A stretch of 38,185 nt of DNA from Chara braunii. Its lineage: Eukaryota > Streptophyta > Charophyceae > Charales > Characeae. The notes beneath the pieces were generated by a model. That model did not search any database and had not been told where the DNA came from. It worked only from the letters and a program-made list of their open reading frames with translations. The position numbers were made by a program, and so were the translations under genes. Shown one piece after another: positions 21,764 through 31,699 of this stretch. The stretch is taken from contig BFEA01000377.1 in NCBI GenBank assembly GCA_003427395.1, forward strand, positions 1,638,136 to 1,676,320, in the 5' to 3' direction. Position 1 is the stretch's first letter. Every line of letters begins with the position of its first letter.

Positions 21764-22021
21764 CCATTTCGTCAAAACGGACATATTATATTTTTTGAAC
21801 GAAACTAAAATAGAGTTTTTGGACCCATATCCGGTCCAAAATTTTGGCTCCCCAGGTCAGAACGCCGGACCCCCTAGATGTATCTGGTTGCAGCTTGAGA
21901 CTAGATACATCTAGGGAGAACGTCGAACCCCTAGGAGCCAAAATTTGAGACCGGATTTCGGCCTAAAAACTCAATTTTAATTTCATTCAACAAATATAAT
22001 ATGCCCGTTTTGACGAAATGG
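21764..22021. mobile_element. Foldback/MITE element inserted in gypsy I gag
   Basis: 258 bp form one long hairpin. The left arm 21764-21887 and the right arm 21901-22021 are inverted copies of roughly 85% identity by eye, with a 13-nt loop. The outermost 17 bases (CCATTTCGTCAAAACGG) are perfect, as is the loop-proximal CTAGATGTATCT. There is no ORF of its own. It separates the gag frame (ending near HVAHQTSVQQ) from the zinc knuckle, so it inserted into the retrotransposon. A target-site duplication was not resolved. Confidence 0.85.
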
Positions 22022-22356
22022 GTGTTCTGTTGTACACTAGTCTGGTGAGCAACATGGGGAGCAACTGGTGTCTGGGTAGGAGGGGAAGGTAGCAGAGGGT
22101 ACGAAGAAGGAGACGGACTGGCACGTGGTACTTTGGCGTGCATACTCGTTAGGTCCCTCAGAACTTGCTCCAATTGGTCCATCTGTGATGTATGACTCTG
22201 GATTGGATGGTTCATCCATTCTAATTGTGGGGAAGTAGTCGTACGAATCATGTGAGCCAGATGAAGATTGGTGATGGAAACTGGTGTCGGTGTCGAGCGC
22301 ATTGGCTCCCGCCTTTTCTCGTGAAAAGCGAGAGCCCTCCCGTCTATATCACGCAA
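22022..22356 (-). pseudogene. Gypsy I gag C-terminal fragment
   Basis: The frame from 22356 starts MRDIDGRALAFHEKRREPMR and continues with a helical QLEQVLRDLTSMH and a Ser/Pro-rich linker (ASPSPSSYPLLPSPPTQ) up to the foldback insertion. It has no recognised capsid core. It is called gag because it lies just before the zinc knuckle on the same strand. The N-terminal part is missing: a SINE occupies the DNA immediately upstream. Confidence 0.5.
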
Positions 22357-22369
22357 GAGTTAAGCATAA

Positions 22370-22795
22370 CAAAATGAGAGACAACTTATGGATGATGCAT
22401 AAAAGACCCTCGTGAACCCTCAAGACAGTCAAGGTGGCGTTGTCCCTTTACCGCTCTAGCTGGGTGCCCCAACTGTACATCCCGTGGTCCCCTACAATAC
22501 GATAGGTTCCAGAGGGGCATAACTTTTCTTCCCTATGGGGTTGTCACCACCCTTAAGGGTGTATCCCTACCGAGCTACTGACCCACGTGTGAAAGCTTTT
22601 AAATGTAATTGCAGAGGTAGGTCAACCGAGGGCGTTTGCTCGTTTGTTGTAGTATAGATACACGTGGTTAAAACACGTATTGAACCCGGACGTCGTTCGA
22701 CCATTAAGGCGTTGCTCTCCCAAGAAAAAAACGTACGCCGGTCGACTAGGACGGTCTCAACCAACCGTGAAACCCAAAATTAACCCTAGTCTCTT
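22370..22795 (-). mobile_element. tRNA-related SINE, copy C
   Basis: This copy has the clearest promoter. On the minus strand TTGGGAGAGCAACGCC (about 22722-22707) is followed, at normal tRNA spacing, by CGTCCGGGTTCAATACG (about 22694-22678). These look like the D-arm/A-box end and the T-arm/B-box of a tRNA. The family body follows: CGGTTGACCTACCTCTGC, then GTCAGTAGCTCGGTAGGGAT, then a diverged GTTATGCCCCTCTGGAACC block, ending near 22370. The head starts near 22795 (TTTCACGGTTGGTTGAGACC). It abuts the gag end of gypsy I and probably inserted there. Confidence 0.6.
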
Positions 22796-24235
22796 TACAA
22801 CTATTTCAAAACAAAACAAATAAAATCAATACACCTTATCCAACAATACAAGATCAATTCGGACCGAATCAGGAAGAACGTCAAGCCGACACCGATGCCG
22901 ACCCTGATCGGTTATATTCTTGATGAGGTGGTTTGCCAAAAAAAATTATTCCCAACCTATATAACAATTTTTTTTTTTGTTTTGGCCCTTCTAAGGCAGA
23001 GGTTTTCTATTGACAAAGGATTAGGAAAAGAACAACCTAACATATGGTGTATAGATAGATCTACCAACACCCCCTCTAAACCACACCATGAATGAATTTT
23101 GCAAGTAAATTTCACTGCTCCTATGGAAATCAATAAGTGATCAGGTTCCTGACCGAAGTTTGAACTCTCCGTTTGACCACACCTCCGCAACATATACATC
23201 TTGGCATGATCTTGCTTGAAAGACGGTATCATCTTGCAGATAATTTTTTTGTTGGTTGGTTTGTCCTCCTGATCAATAATTACTCTTTCTCGGACGATAT
23301 CACGCTCTCAAACCTTTGAGAAGTGGTATGGGGTACTCCTCCTCCGAGTCCTCGCCCGAGCACAGATCTCGGATCTCAGAAGTTGGGCCGTCTCCACCGA
23401 ATCGGCAAAGTACCCCCCCCGTAAAACGGTCCACTTCGAGTCGATAGCAGGGCAGGCTCCGAAAGCAACGAACCTCCGCCCCAGATTCGTCTTAGAGAAA
23501 GAACGTATCCACCAAAAATACATTTTAATTGTTTTTGTTTTTTTTCGTAAGTTCATGGTAACTTAGATGAAGAAAGTTCGATGAGGTAGAAAACGAGGAC
23601 CATTTGGACGGGTATAGGAAGATGCAGATATTTGGGATAGAAAGGGTTCTCTCGGGAAAAAGCTAAATCCGTTTAACCGTATCTGTTTTATTTGGATCGA
23701 ATTCATTTTACGGCGCATATTGGATTAACATTTTTCAAAACAACAAAACATTCTTGACATGCGGGTAGGTGATAACTAAAAATAAAACAATCATTTTCTT
23801 TTTTCACAAATAGGCATAATCAATCTCCTCTGCGGGCATCCTTCTACCTACCTGCATACACAAAAACAACCACAGGTCCAGAAAATTCAGCAACCCATAC
23901 TCCCGTTAGATCCCTCATGACCACACACGCATTACTCAACCGTTTCTTTTTAACATTCAAACAAACAGGTCCAAGCAAAGTGTGGTTTCACACAGGTGTG
24001 AAAAGGAATCCGAGTCAATCAACTGACCTTGAGTGAAGTGATGCTGAACGCCTGACTCACCCGAGAAAGCCAAGAAAACTATATGCGTCCTTGAAGAAAA
24101 CCGCATCTCGGAGGTAAGCCCCGGGCCTATCAATGACCGCGATTCTCTCTCCACTCGCACATCCCACACCCAGTAGCCCCAAGTGTGAAAACGACGAGCC
24201 GTACACGCTCCAAAAAATTTACGGACCGCACATCA
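22796..24235. other. Unassigned region
   Basis: 1.4 kb without a recognised gene. A minus frame at 23232-22957 (91 codons) has no motif. A C run (CCCCCCCC) lies at 23413-23420. I see no LTR of gypsy I here. Confidence 0.35.
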
Positions 24236-24285
24236 GTCCCAACTGGTCCCAAGTAGTCCCAAGTAGTCCCAGATGGTCCCACACT
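24236..24285. repeat. 10-bp tandem repeat GTCCCAAGTA
   Basis: GTCCC recurs at 24236, 24246, 24256, 24266 and 24276, with the spacers AACTG, AAGTA, AAGTA, AGATG and ACACT: five units of exactly 10 bp. Confidence 0.9.
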
Positions 24286-25160
24286 ATTCCTTCCAGCACC
24301 TGATCACGACGCCCGCCAAAACCACTTCTACCAAGCCTTGCAGAAAAATAAGCTTGCGAGTGTCGATTCCGGCGGCACCGCCCGTCCTACTCACATGCCT
24401 CGCCGGTCCAAAAGATCCCACTAGGCCAATTCCAATGACCTCGCTACCGTCGGCGCGCATATACAAAAAAAAGACATGCAGTTCCACCTTGACAAATTTG
24501 GTCCAACTGACAGACTATCACCGATATCTCCAGTGTCGTATGTCGTACCGCCACAAAAGTCACACTGCAATTTCCCCCATCACTGACGTTGACGGCGAGC
24601 CCCTCGTTGCACAAAAAATATCCAGCACTCTCCCTCCACTTAGTGCTTGTCTGTCAAACCCCAATTTCGACAAAGTAACGTTGCAAAAGTGGTTGGCGTT
24701 GATGCAAAAAAATTTCGGCAGCATTTCCCCGCGAAAGTGGAAAAACAGTCTGCCGAGGTCCCCTCGCCGGTACCACCGCCAGTGAAGTCCTGATGTCCCA
24801 CCGTTACAAAACCACCGTCTGGACAAAATCCAGGCCCAAAACAACCTCCTGCCGTGCCGCCTTGCTCCCGCAGATTCCCGAGTGTTGCTCCACCGAACCA
24901 GCGCCAGCCAGAGTGAAGTGGAGCAGAGTGCTCCCTACCTCGGCTATGACTGCCTTGCTCCTCTCGCGCTCCACTGCAGACCTCCAACCTCCTCCCACGT
25001 TGCCCCTGATAGCTCCTCCAACAACCCAACAACACTCAACTGCGCTTGCCACACGCTGCCAGCACAAGTGCTTTCTGTGTGGCAACTGGGAGAACTGTCT
25101 GTTTTATAGTGGTTGAGGAGGGTTGGACATCACTCCAGCCCCCAAGCAAAATTGCAGGCT
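24286..25160. other. Region with overlapping ORFs, no assigned product
   Basis: Plus frames (24273-24785, 24793-25116) and minus frames (25085-24804, 24844-24560) are all open for 90-170 codons. No domain is certain. The minus frame ends ARQEVVLGLDFVQTVVL, which vaguely recalls the end of a retropepsin domain (DVVLGMDWL type). That is too weak to call. Confidence 0.25.
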
Positions 25161-25179
25161 AGCCGTGAGCTCTTGATCT

Positions 25180-25615
25180 GACAGATGTCGGGCGCGGCGG
25201 AGCCACACCCAGACGTAAAGCATTTTCAGTGTCAGACCTCACGGTCGCATCACGCAGGAGTTTCAGAAGCGTTTCAGCGAAAGACCAACTCTGACCGTGC
25301 GCGCCAGCTATACCTCTCGCAGTCCCTGCGACAGGACAAAGATTCCACGAGGTACAACTCACCTCCATCTTCGGGCGTTGTCACCATCCCTTAGGTGGGT
25401 GTATCCCTGCTGAGCTACTGACACACGTGCGAAGGCTTTTACTTGCAATCGCAGAGGTAAGTCAGCCGAGGGCGTTTGCTCGATCGCCGTAACATAGGCA
25501 TACGCGCGGTTGAACGTCTAAGACTGACCCGTATACGCGTCGGGCATCGGGACGCTGATCTCCCGGACCGACTTACAAATCAGGTCGACTCAACTGAGTA
25601 ACGTTTGCGCATACT
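25180..25615 (-). mobile_element. tRNA-related SINE, copy D
   Basis: On the minus strand the head (about 25615-25520) reads GTAAGTCGGTCCGGGAGATC then GCGTATACGGGTCAGTCTTA. The body follows with CCTCTGCGATTGCAAGTAAA, GTCAGTAGCTCAGCAGGGAT (25425-25406) and GGTGAGTTGTACCTCGTGG (25367-25349). Downstream blocks (TGTCGCAGGGACTGCGAGAG; AGGTATAGCTGGCGCGCAC) match copy A to about 25180. Confidence 0.6.
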
Positions 25616-26719
25616 AAGCTCTGACTATAAATAGATTTGATAGGTATGACTCACAACCTAACCCTTTTCCAGAGCATGACCCTTTGAATGCTTGAATTGT
25701 CAGGGGTTGCACATAAAATATATACCCATCCTACCTAGTGATTAAGTCCATTCAGCATATCTCTTTCTGAAAACCTTTTGCCATACCACACATACGTAGG
25801 AAATGAAATAAGATTAAGTAATTAGGCAAGGAGATATCATATACACTTAACACATTCACATGAACAGTTTGAATTCATCAGGAAAAATATACGTCATTGA
25901 CTTTTCAAACACGTATAAATGAAATGAACATAAAATGAATAAGGTTTTTCGCCTAATCTGCTTATCAATCAGGGAAGAGCACAACGTTGGGTACTCAAAC
26001 CAAGTGTATAAAATCGCGCATTGACAAAATGTCTGGATCAAAGCCCAGAATAATGTAAGTTTCTCAATGAGTTGAAGTGAATAGCATGACTGATCGTTTT
26101 ACTCACCTGCAGACAAAATCAATCACATTACGCAATCCTAACAGAGTCAACCATTCACTCACTTTCACACACTTTACACTTACGTTTCCAACCTTTCAAC
26201 CAGACATTCTCTTTTCAACTTAGTCATTCAGGGACCCTTTTTGACCAAACACTGACCCTTTAAACAATGACAAAAAAATCAGAAATGTCATTTAGTGCAA
26301 AGGTTGATGCAAAATGTGGGTGTAGAGAGTGAGTGAGGGTTGAGTTGGAGAACCAACCTGTTACCATAAGGCAACAACATGTAGTCTTATATAGACTCAT
26401 AATGAGTCCTCTTGAAAGTAAAGGTGACCTGCAATCACACACAGGTCAACACGGTCTCAACACCTCTTTGCCATCGACATGACCCTATCTAAAGTTCAAT
26501 ATATTGAACTTCATTTTAGTCGGGAATAATACTACATCGACATAACTCCCTCTAGGTAGCTTCTCTAACTTCTTAATAAATCAGCTTCTAGATATAATCG
26601 TCTAAAGGAAGAAAAATAAAGAGCTAACATCGCCAAAACTTTCCCCTTCAGATATACACAGACAAAATATCTTCAATCTCATACGGAGTAGAATCATAAG
26701 ATTTGACATCAATCAGTAG
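25616..26719. other. Unassigned A/T-rich DNA
   Basis: No gene, RNA or clear repeat recognised. Confidence 0.4.
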
Positions 26720-27600
26720 GTTAAGGTAGCAGGACAGGTCACACGGGGCCACATTCCTTCTACCTCCACCTCAGTAGAATTAGAAAATAGATATTGGCAG
26801 TTCGTTAGTCTTTTGCGGGATCTTCATAAGAGTTGTCATAGTAGGGTGGATCACACGGGGATTCTCATCTTATTAGGCGTCTGGTTGTGATAGGGTAGAC
26901 CTCATGGGGTATCGCTTCTTCTATCGCCGTTTGGTGCACGACTGATCGGCAAGAAGGCAGGTTTCTTGGAGCCTCGCTTCTCTTATCACCACCTCCCTTA
27001 CCCATGCTAATTGTTGCGATAAGGCAGACCTTGTGGGGCCTCGCTCCTCCTATCACTTACTTGCGTTGACACACAACTGGCTGATAATAAGGCAGGCTTC
27101 TCGGAGCCTCGCTTCTCTTATCACCACCACTTTTCCTTAGCCGTGCAGTTAGGCAATAGGGCAGGCCTCTCCAGTCCTCGCTCCTCCTATCACCCTCGCA
27201 AGTTCTCTCGACGAACTAAGTCGTCGCTTTCGACGCTTCTTCAAGCGCTGGATCATTCGGAAGTCTTTAAGCTCATGCGAGTTGGCCATACGAAATATGT
27301 GCCCTACATCTTAAAAGTCTTTCACCTGATCTTCGAACTGTGTTAGTTTAGGACTTTGAGAAGATGCAAACTTTAGTCAACTGTAGGACAAAAGTTAGTT
27401 GATGCTGCCTATTTTTCACAGTGCTTTGACCAATAGCACGCACAATCCTTCAATCCACTGTAAACCCCGTTTTATCAATGTCAGATGGTCTATTAAGCAA
27501 GGCAAGACTACACGGAGTTGATTCCCTTGCAGCCACATCCCCACAAAAAAACACTCACGTAATGAGACAGTTTCACGAAACTTCTCGTTCTCGCTATGTT
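26720..27600. repeat. Tandem array of 37-bp hairpin units
   Basis: Five well-conserved 37-bp cores lie at 26889-26925, 26951-26987, 27018-27054, 27086-27122 and 27155-27191, spaced 62-69 bp. The best cores (27018 and 27086) run from (G)ATAAGGCAG to TCTTATC or CCTATC. They can form a stem, with an inner AGGCT-tctcgg-AGCCT stem in the 27086 unit. Weaker copies occur near 26725, 26838, 27500 and 27560. The spacers are less conserved than the cores. No protein is encoded. Confidence 0.75.
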
Positions 27601-27683
27601 TTTCAGCAACAGTTAGTCATACCCAATCCCTTTCTGTCAGATCATGGCAGATGAACCACGCACCGCATTGTCTCACTCGATTG

Positions 27684-27775
27684 GTTGCGCACAATGTCCG
27701 TTCACTTGATTGGTTGTGCACTGCACCCCGCTCACCCCAATTGGCTGCGGATAGCACCGCTTACCTGTGGCACAT
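27684..27775. repeat. ~29-bp tandem repeat, ATTGGTTGCGCAC motif
   Basis: ATTGGTTGCGCAC, ATTGGTTGTGCAC and ATTGGCTGCGGAT recur at about 29-30-bp spacing, each preceded by CACTTG- or CACTCG-like bases. The motif resembles the TTGATTGGT stretch of the 31.8-32.4-kb array. Confidence 0.6.
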
Positions 27776-27814
27776 CGGATTTCGGCCAACTCACCGCTAT
27801 AATCGGTGAATAAG

Positions 27815-27820
27815 AAAAAA

Positions 27821-27863
<43 letters not shown>

Positions 27864-28213
27864 AAATTTGAAAGCCAGATATGCAAGGAATATGAGTGGG
27901 AACAATATACTGAAAACCAAATTGCGAAGTCACACATATGTCCAAGTAGTCAGGTACAAGCAGAGAGCACAAACGTATCGAGATTCCATCCAAGTAACAG
28001 CAAGACAATGAACTCTTGAGCTAATGCTCATGCCCTCAGACCACACCAACACGGTATCCAACGTCGCTCCTCTTTATCTGGCGCCCCGCGCCCAGCCTAC
28101 ACTACTTGTCTATCCTTCTACAGCCGCATTCACGCGACATGCTCATTTCGATTTTGAAGACCAATGTACATGATGTCACTACTAATGCAAACCGTGAGTG
28201 TACGCCAGGTACG
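27815..28213 (-). mobile_element. Retroposon tail copy 1 with (AAAT)n end
   Basis: About 331 bp (27883-28213) match 29483-29815 closely enough to align by eye throughout, for example AGACCAATGTACATGATGTC and AAGCAGAGAGCACAA. On the minus strand the unit ends directly in a (TTTA)n run (plus AAAT repeats, 27820-27866). Ending in a simple repeat that differs between copies is typical of LINE/SINE 3' ends. No coding domain is recognised. Confidence 0.65.
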
Positions 28214-29225
28214 TTTTTTCTCTCCTCTCTCTCTATCTCTCTTTCTATCTTTCTCTCTCGCTCTCTTTGTCTGTGTCGCATCACCGTTGACATATAGCTC
28301 CCCCCCTCTCTCTCTTGCCTGTGTATGTCTCTACTGCATGTCTCTCTAATGTGTCTCCGTGTGTATCACTATGTGTTTCTCAGTGTGTGTCTCTGTGTCT
28401 GTGTGTCACTTGTGTATGTCTCACCGTGTGACTGTCACTGTGTGACTATGTGTGTTGTTGTATGTATGTGTATCACTTGTGTATATGACACTGTGTCTGT
28501 GCATCACTTGTGTATGTCTCACAGTGTGACTGTATGTATGTTGTTGTATGTATATGTATCACTTGTGTATGTGTCACTGTGTCGCTATATGTCTGTTGTG
28601 TGACCGTCACTTGTCACTGTATGTCTCTTCGTCTGTGTCACTGCGAACTGTGTTCGAAGACTGGTCGCCCGGTCTGCAGCGGGTGCAATCCACAATGACC
28701 AGGTAAGTCTCTCTCTGTCTCTGTCTATGTGTTTCACTGTGCATTGCGCGTCTCTGTATGTGTCATTGTGTGTCTGTGTGACTGTGTCACGAAACATTTG
28801 TGTGACACGACTTACCTGTGTATCTGTGTATGTTTCACTGTGACTGTGTCACCGTACATCTGTGTGACACTGTGCGCTGTGTATCAATCACAGTTTCACT
28901 ATGTCTGTGTGTGTCTCACCATGTATCATTGTGGTTTCACAGTGTCTGTCACCCTGACTGTGTGCGTGCCACAGTGTCTGTGCGTGTTTCACCGTGTCCG
29001 TGTGTTTATCACAATGTGTGTGTGTGTTCCATTGTGTCTATGTGTGTGTTTTCATTGTGCTCGCATGTGTGTCACAGGGTATATGTGTGTCTGTGTATAC
29101 ATCACTGTGTATCAGTGCCACTTGTGTATCTGTTTCACTTGTGTTTGTGTGACTGTGTATCTGTGTGTGTAACACCGTGTATGTGTGACTGTGTATCTGT
29201 GTTGATGTGTGTCTGTGTGTGTGAG
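28214..29225. repeat. CT-rich then GT/CTGTGT-rich low-complexity tract
   Basis: 28214-28265 is mainly TCTCTC; 28310-29225 is dominated by TGTGTCTGTGT / CACTGTGT words. The Cys/Val/Ser-rich open frames of 90-155 codons in this stretch are produced by the repeat and are not genes. A CAG|GTAAGT donor-like site is present near 28700. Confidence 0.9.
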
Positions 29226-29421
29226 TACGGGACATCTGGGGAGATCCAGAATTGCGTGAGTGTGAAAAAGTTGCCGATAATATAGTTGTTCGAGACAAGT
29301 CTGAATCTGGTCCATGTTCATGGCTCCGTTATCTCAGAGCTTTGTGTGGGTGCACGGGCGTCAGTGTGATCGTTTCCTGTTTGTATGCCTGCTGGATGTC
29401 AAAGAAAATAAATCCGATTGC

Positions 29422-29436
29422 AATAATAATAATAAC

Positions 29437-29480
<44 letters not shown>

Positions 29481-29815
29481 GTGCAGGGAATATGAGTGCG
29501 AATGATATACAGACAACCAAGTTGCAAAATCACACAAATGTCTGAGTAGTCGTGTATAAGCAGAGAGCACAATAGCACCGAGAATCCATCCAAATAGAGC
29601 AATACAATGAAGTAATGAGCCAATGTTCAAGCCCATAGGCCACACCAACACAGTATCCAAGGTCCCTCCTCTCTGTCTGACACCCAGCGCTCCAACCTAC
29701 TCTACTCTACTATCCTAGCAACAACCGTGTTTCACAATCGGCTTACTTCGACTCTCAAAGACCAATGTACATGATGTCAACACCATAGCCGACCTCTCTT
29801 CATGCGTCAGGTATG
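29422..29815 (-). mobile_element. Retroposon tail copy 2 with (AAT)n end
   Basis: Second copy of the 27.88-28.21-kb unit (29483-29815), in the same orientation, ending in an (AAT)n run at 29422-29480. Both copies stop at CAGGTA(C/T)G at their upstream end. Confidence 0.65.
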
Positions 29816-30040
29816 TATCTCGTCTCCCTCATCAGACCTCGATAACCCATACACTCGCCTCCTTTCCTCGCTCCTGTCTCCTCCCTCTTTGTCTTCACAC
29901 TCCCCTCCTCTTTGCCGATTGCCTTCACCTCGTTGCCGACCAGCTCATTCGCCCCTTTCAGTATACGTACGGAACCGTTGTGAGGAAACCCGGGGAAGGG
30001 TCGCCCACCGTTCGCCGAAGCCAAGGGCAAACGGCGCCTG

Positions 30041-30361
30041 TCACTCGCCGCGCCCGCCTCCGAGGTCCTCGTCGATCAGCAGGGTGATGGCCTTAGCACT
30101 CACCTGCTCCATGGCCATTATGAGTTTCATGTCCGAAGACTCTCGCTGCCTGTAGGATTATAATGAGATTAATTAATCAGAAATATTCGCCGTTCTTCGG
30201 GCTCGCCTTTAGCGGTAGGGCCCCCCAACCCCCGTCACTCTCTCTCCGTCTCATCAGCCTCACATACTCTAGGGGTTCAACCGGGCTCAGACGCCTAGTT
30301 CGCTGTATCAGACTCAAAAGTTCCCAAGCGTTCTCAGGCTTAACCAAGTATCCCCGTACAA
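30041..30361 (-). CDS. Candidate exons of an unrecognised gene
   Basis: Two minus-strand stretches look coding. Upstream, after a pyrimidine-rich acceptor-like TCTTCTTTTGAG at about 30373-30362, a frame reads VRGYLVKPENAWELLSLIQR and continues through SPVEPLEYVRLMRRRESDGG to a TGA near 30172. Downstream, after a second acceptor-like CCTACAG (about 30156-30150), a frame reads RESSDMKLIMAMEQVSAKAI then TLLIDEDLGGGRGE and stops at 30041-30043. CAG|GTGAGT at 30106-30098 could instead be a donor. The joining intron is not defined. No domain is recognised. It is my best host-gene candidate in the window, but an old element fragment is possible. Confidence 0.35.
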
Positions 30362-30429
30362 CTCAAAAGAAGAGATTAAATAAATTATACTTTAAATGAG
30401 TAACAAATAAAAATAAGTTCACTTGAAAT

Positions 30430-31075
30430 ATCCTCTCCCGCTGGCAGTGGGTTGCCTGATTTGCAGTTCACTTGAAATACCCTCCCCCGCTGACAGCGAT
30501 TTACCTAATTGGCAGTTCACCTCGAAACGTACTCCCCCGCTGGCAGCGGGTTGCCTGATTCGCGGTTCACTTGAAGTGTATTCTCCCGCTGGCCGCGGGT
30601 TATCTCATTCGCAGTTCACTAGAAATGTGCTCCCCAGCCAGCTGTGGCTTGGCCAATTGGCAAATCACGAGAGATGTGGTCTACCGCTAGCAGCGGGTTG
30701 CCCCACTGACAGATTACTGAAAGTGTGCTCTCCCGCTAGCAGCGGGTTGCCTGCTTGGTGGTTCACTTGAAATGTCCTCTCCCGCTGGCAGTGGGTTGCC
30801 TGATTGGTAGTTCACTCGAAATGTACCCTCCCGCTGACAGCGGGTTGCCTGGTTGGCAAGTCACTGGAAACTTGCTCCCCCGCTAGCAGCGGGGATGCAA
30901 GTAGTGTTCAATTGTCAGATTGATGTGTGTGGCTGCTCCCGCTATCATTGGGGGTACTTGAAATGCGTGATCACCGAATCAGGGAAACTGGCTGTTCCCG
31001 TACTCAGCGGGTATACTTGGCATGCTCAATTACAAAATTGATGAAAATGGTCGTTCCCACTATCAGCAATTATAC
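30430..31075. repeat. ~50-bp minisatellite with palindromic core CCCGCTGGCAGCGGG
   Basis: About 13 units. The core starts at 30437, 30486, 30536, 30585, 30683, 30732, 30781, 30830 and 30879, so the period is 49-50 bp, with a degenerate unit near 30633 and three looser units at 30938, 30997 and 31056. The core is a near-perfect inverted repeat (CCCGCT...AGCGGG). The rest of each unit, TTGCCTGATTGGCAGTTCAC then TTGAAATGT, is also conserved. Confidence 0.9.
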
Positions 31076-31315
31076 TTGGAATTCTCGGTTACCGGATTGG
31101 TGAAAAATGGCTGGATGTAAACTTCTCCTTATCTCTCCTACTTCGTGCGTCAGTAGCTGCTATTCCCGCTAGCCTGATCTACCGTAGACGGTCGTCCAGG
31201 TAGGTGCGAGGAATATCCACAAATACATACATAAATAAATTAATAAAAATCTCTTAGTCACTCTCCTTCACTCTCTCACTTTCTAACTTCGATTCTCTCC
31301 TTTCTTCCCCCATCA

Positions 31316-31450
31316 ACACTCTCTCTCTCTATCTCTATCTCTATCTCTATCTCTTTCTCTATCTCTATCTCTCTCTGCTCATGGCCTGTCTAGTCTTCAA
31401 CTCCAACTGTTCTCTCTCTCTCCCTCTCTCTCTCTCTCTCTATCTCTCTC
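31316..31450. repeat. (TCTCTA)n / CT-rich microsatellites
   Basis: ATCTCT hexamers at about 31318-31376 are followed by CT-rich runs to about 31450. The flanks (31080-31315 and 31451-31700) hold no recognised gene. Confidence 0.9.
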
Positions 31451-31699
31451 TGACTGGCGAGGGGAAAAGGGAAGGGTAGAAAGGAAAAATCAAATATTCA
31501 AGGTAACATTGATCACATTGAATGACCGATAACTCTGAAGTTCAGTTTGGTGGTGAATGGAGAGCACCATTCGCTGCAGCGCACAAATTACCTACGAGTA
31601 CCTGATTGGCTATTCGCCGTTTTGAGGAAAACACTGACCCCTCCAATTGTGGGAAGCCTCAATTGCTCGGTCATCGACAGCGGAGCTGCTTGATACGTC

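Larger units (their letters stand above)
16569..22356 (-). mobile_element. Ty3/gypsy-type LTR retrotransposon I, decayed
   Basis: Read from high to low coordinates, the minus strand gives a gag tail, zinc knuckle, retropepsin, RT, RNase H, a PHD-like segment, H2C2 zinc finger, integrase core and integrase C-terminus. RT before RNase H before integrase is the Ty3/gypsy order. Every coding part is broken by stops or frameshifts. A 258-bp foldback element sits in the gag/zinc-knuckle region and a SINE abuts the 5' side at 22.37 kb. I could not find convincing LTRs, primer-binding site or polypurine tract, so outer limits are those of the coding homology. The pol block is about 4.5 kb, of normal size. 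Confidence 0.88.

Noticed and set aside
22680-22725. A functional tRNA gene
   Set aside because: Promoter-like boxes are present, but there is no acceptor stem and the same sequence recurs in diverged copies. It is a SINE head.
24804-25085. Retropepsin domain on the minus strand
   Set aside because: Only a short VVLGLDF stretch resembles the end of the domain. The active-site motif is not seen, so it was left as unassigned.
28325-29285. Cys/Val-rich open frames of 90-155 codons
   Set aside because: They are translations of a GT-rich low-complexity tract and show no domain. The same holds for the Ser/Leu frames at 32332-32745.
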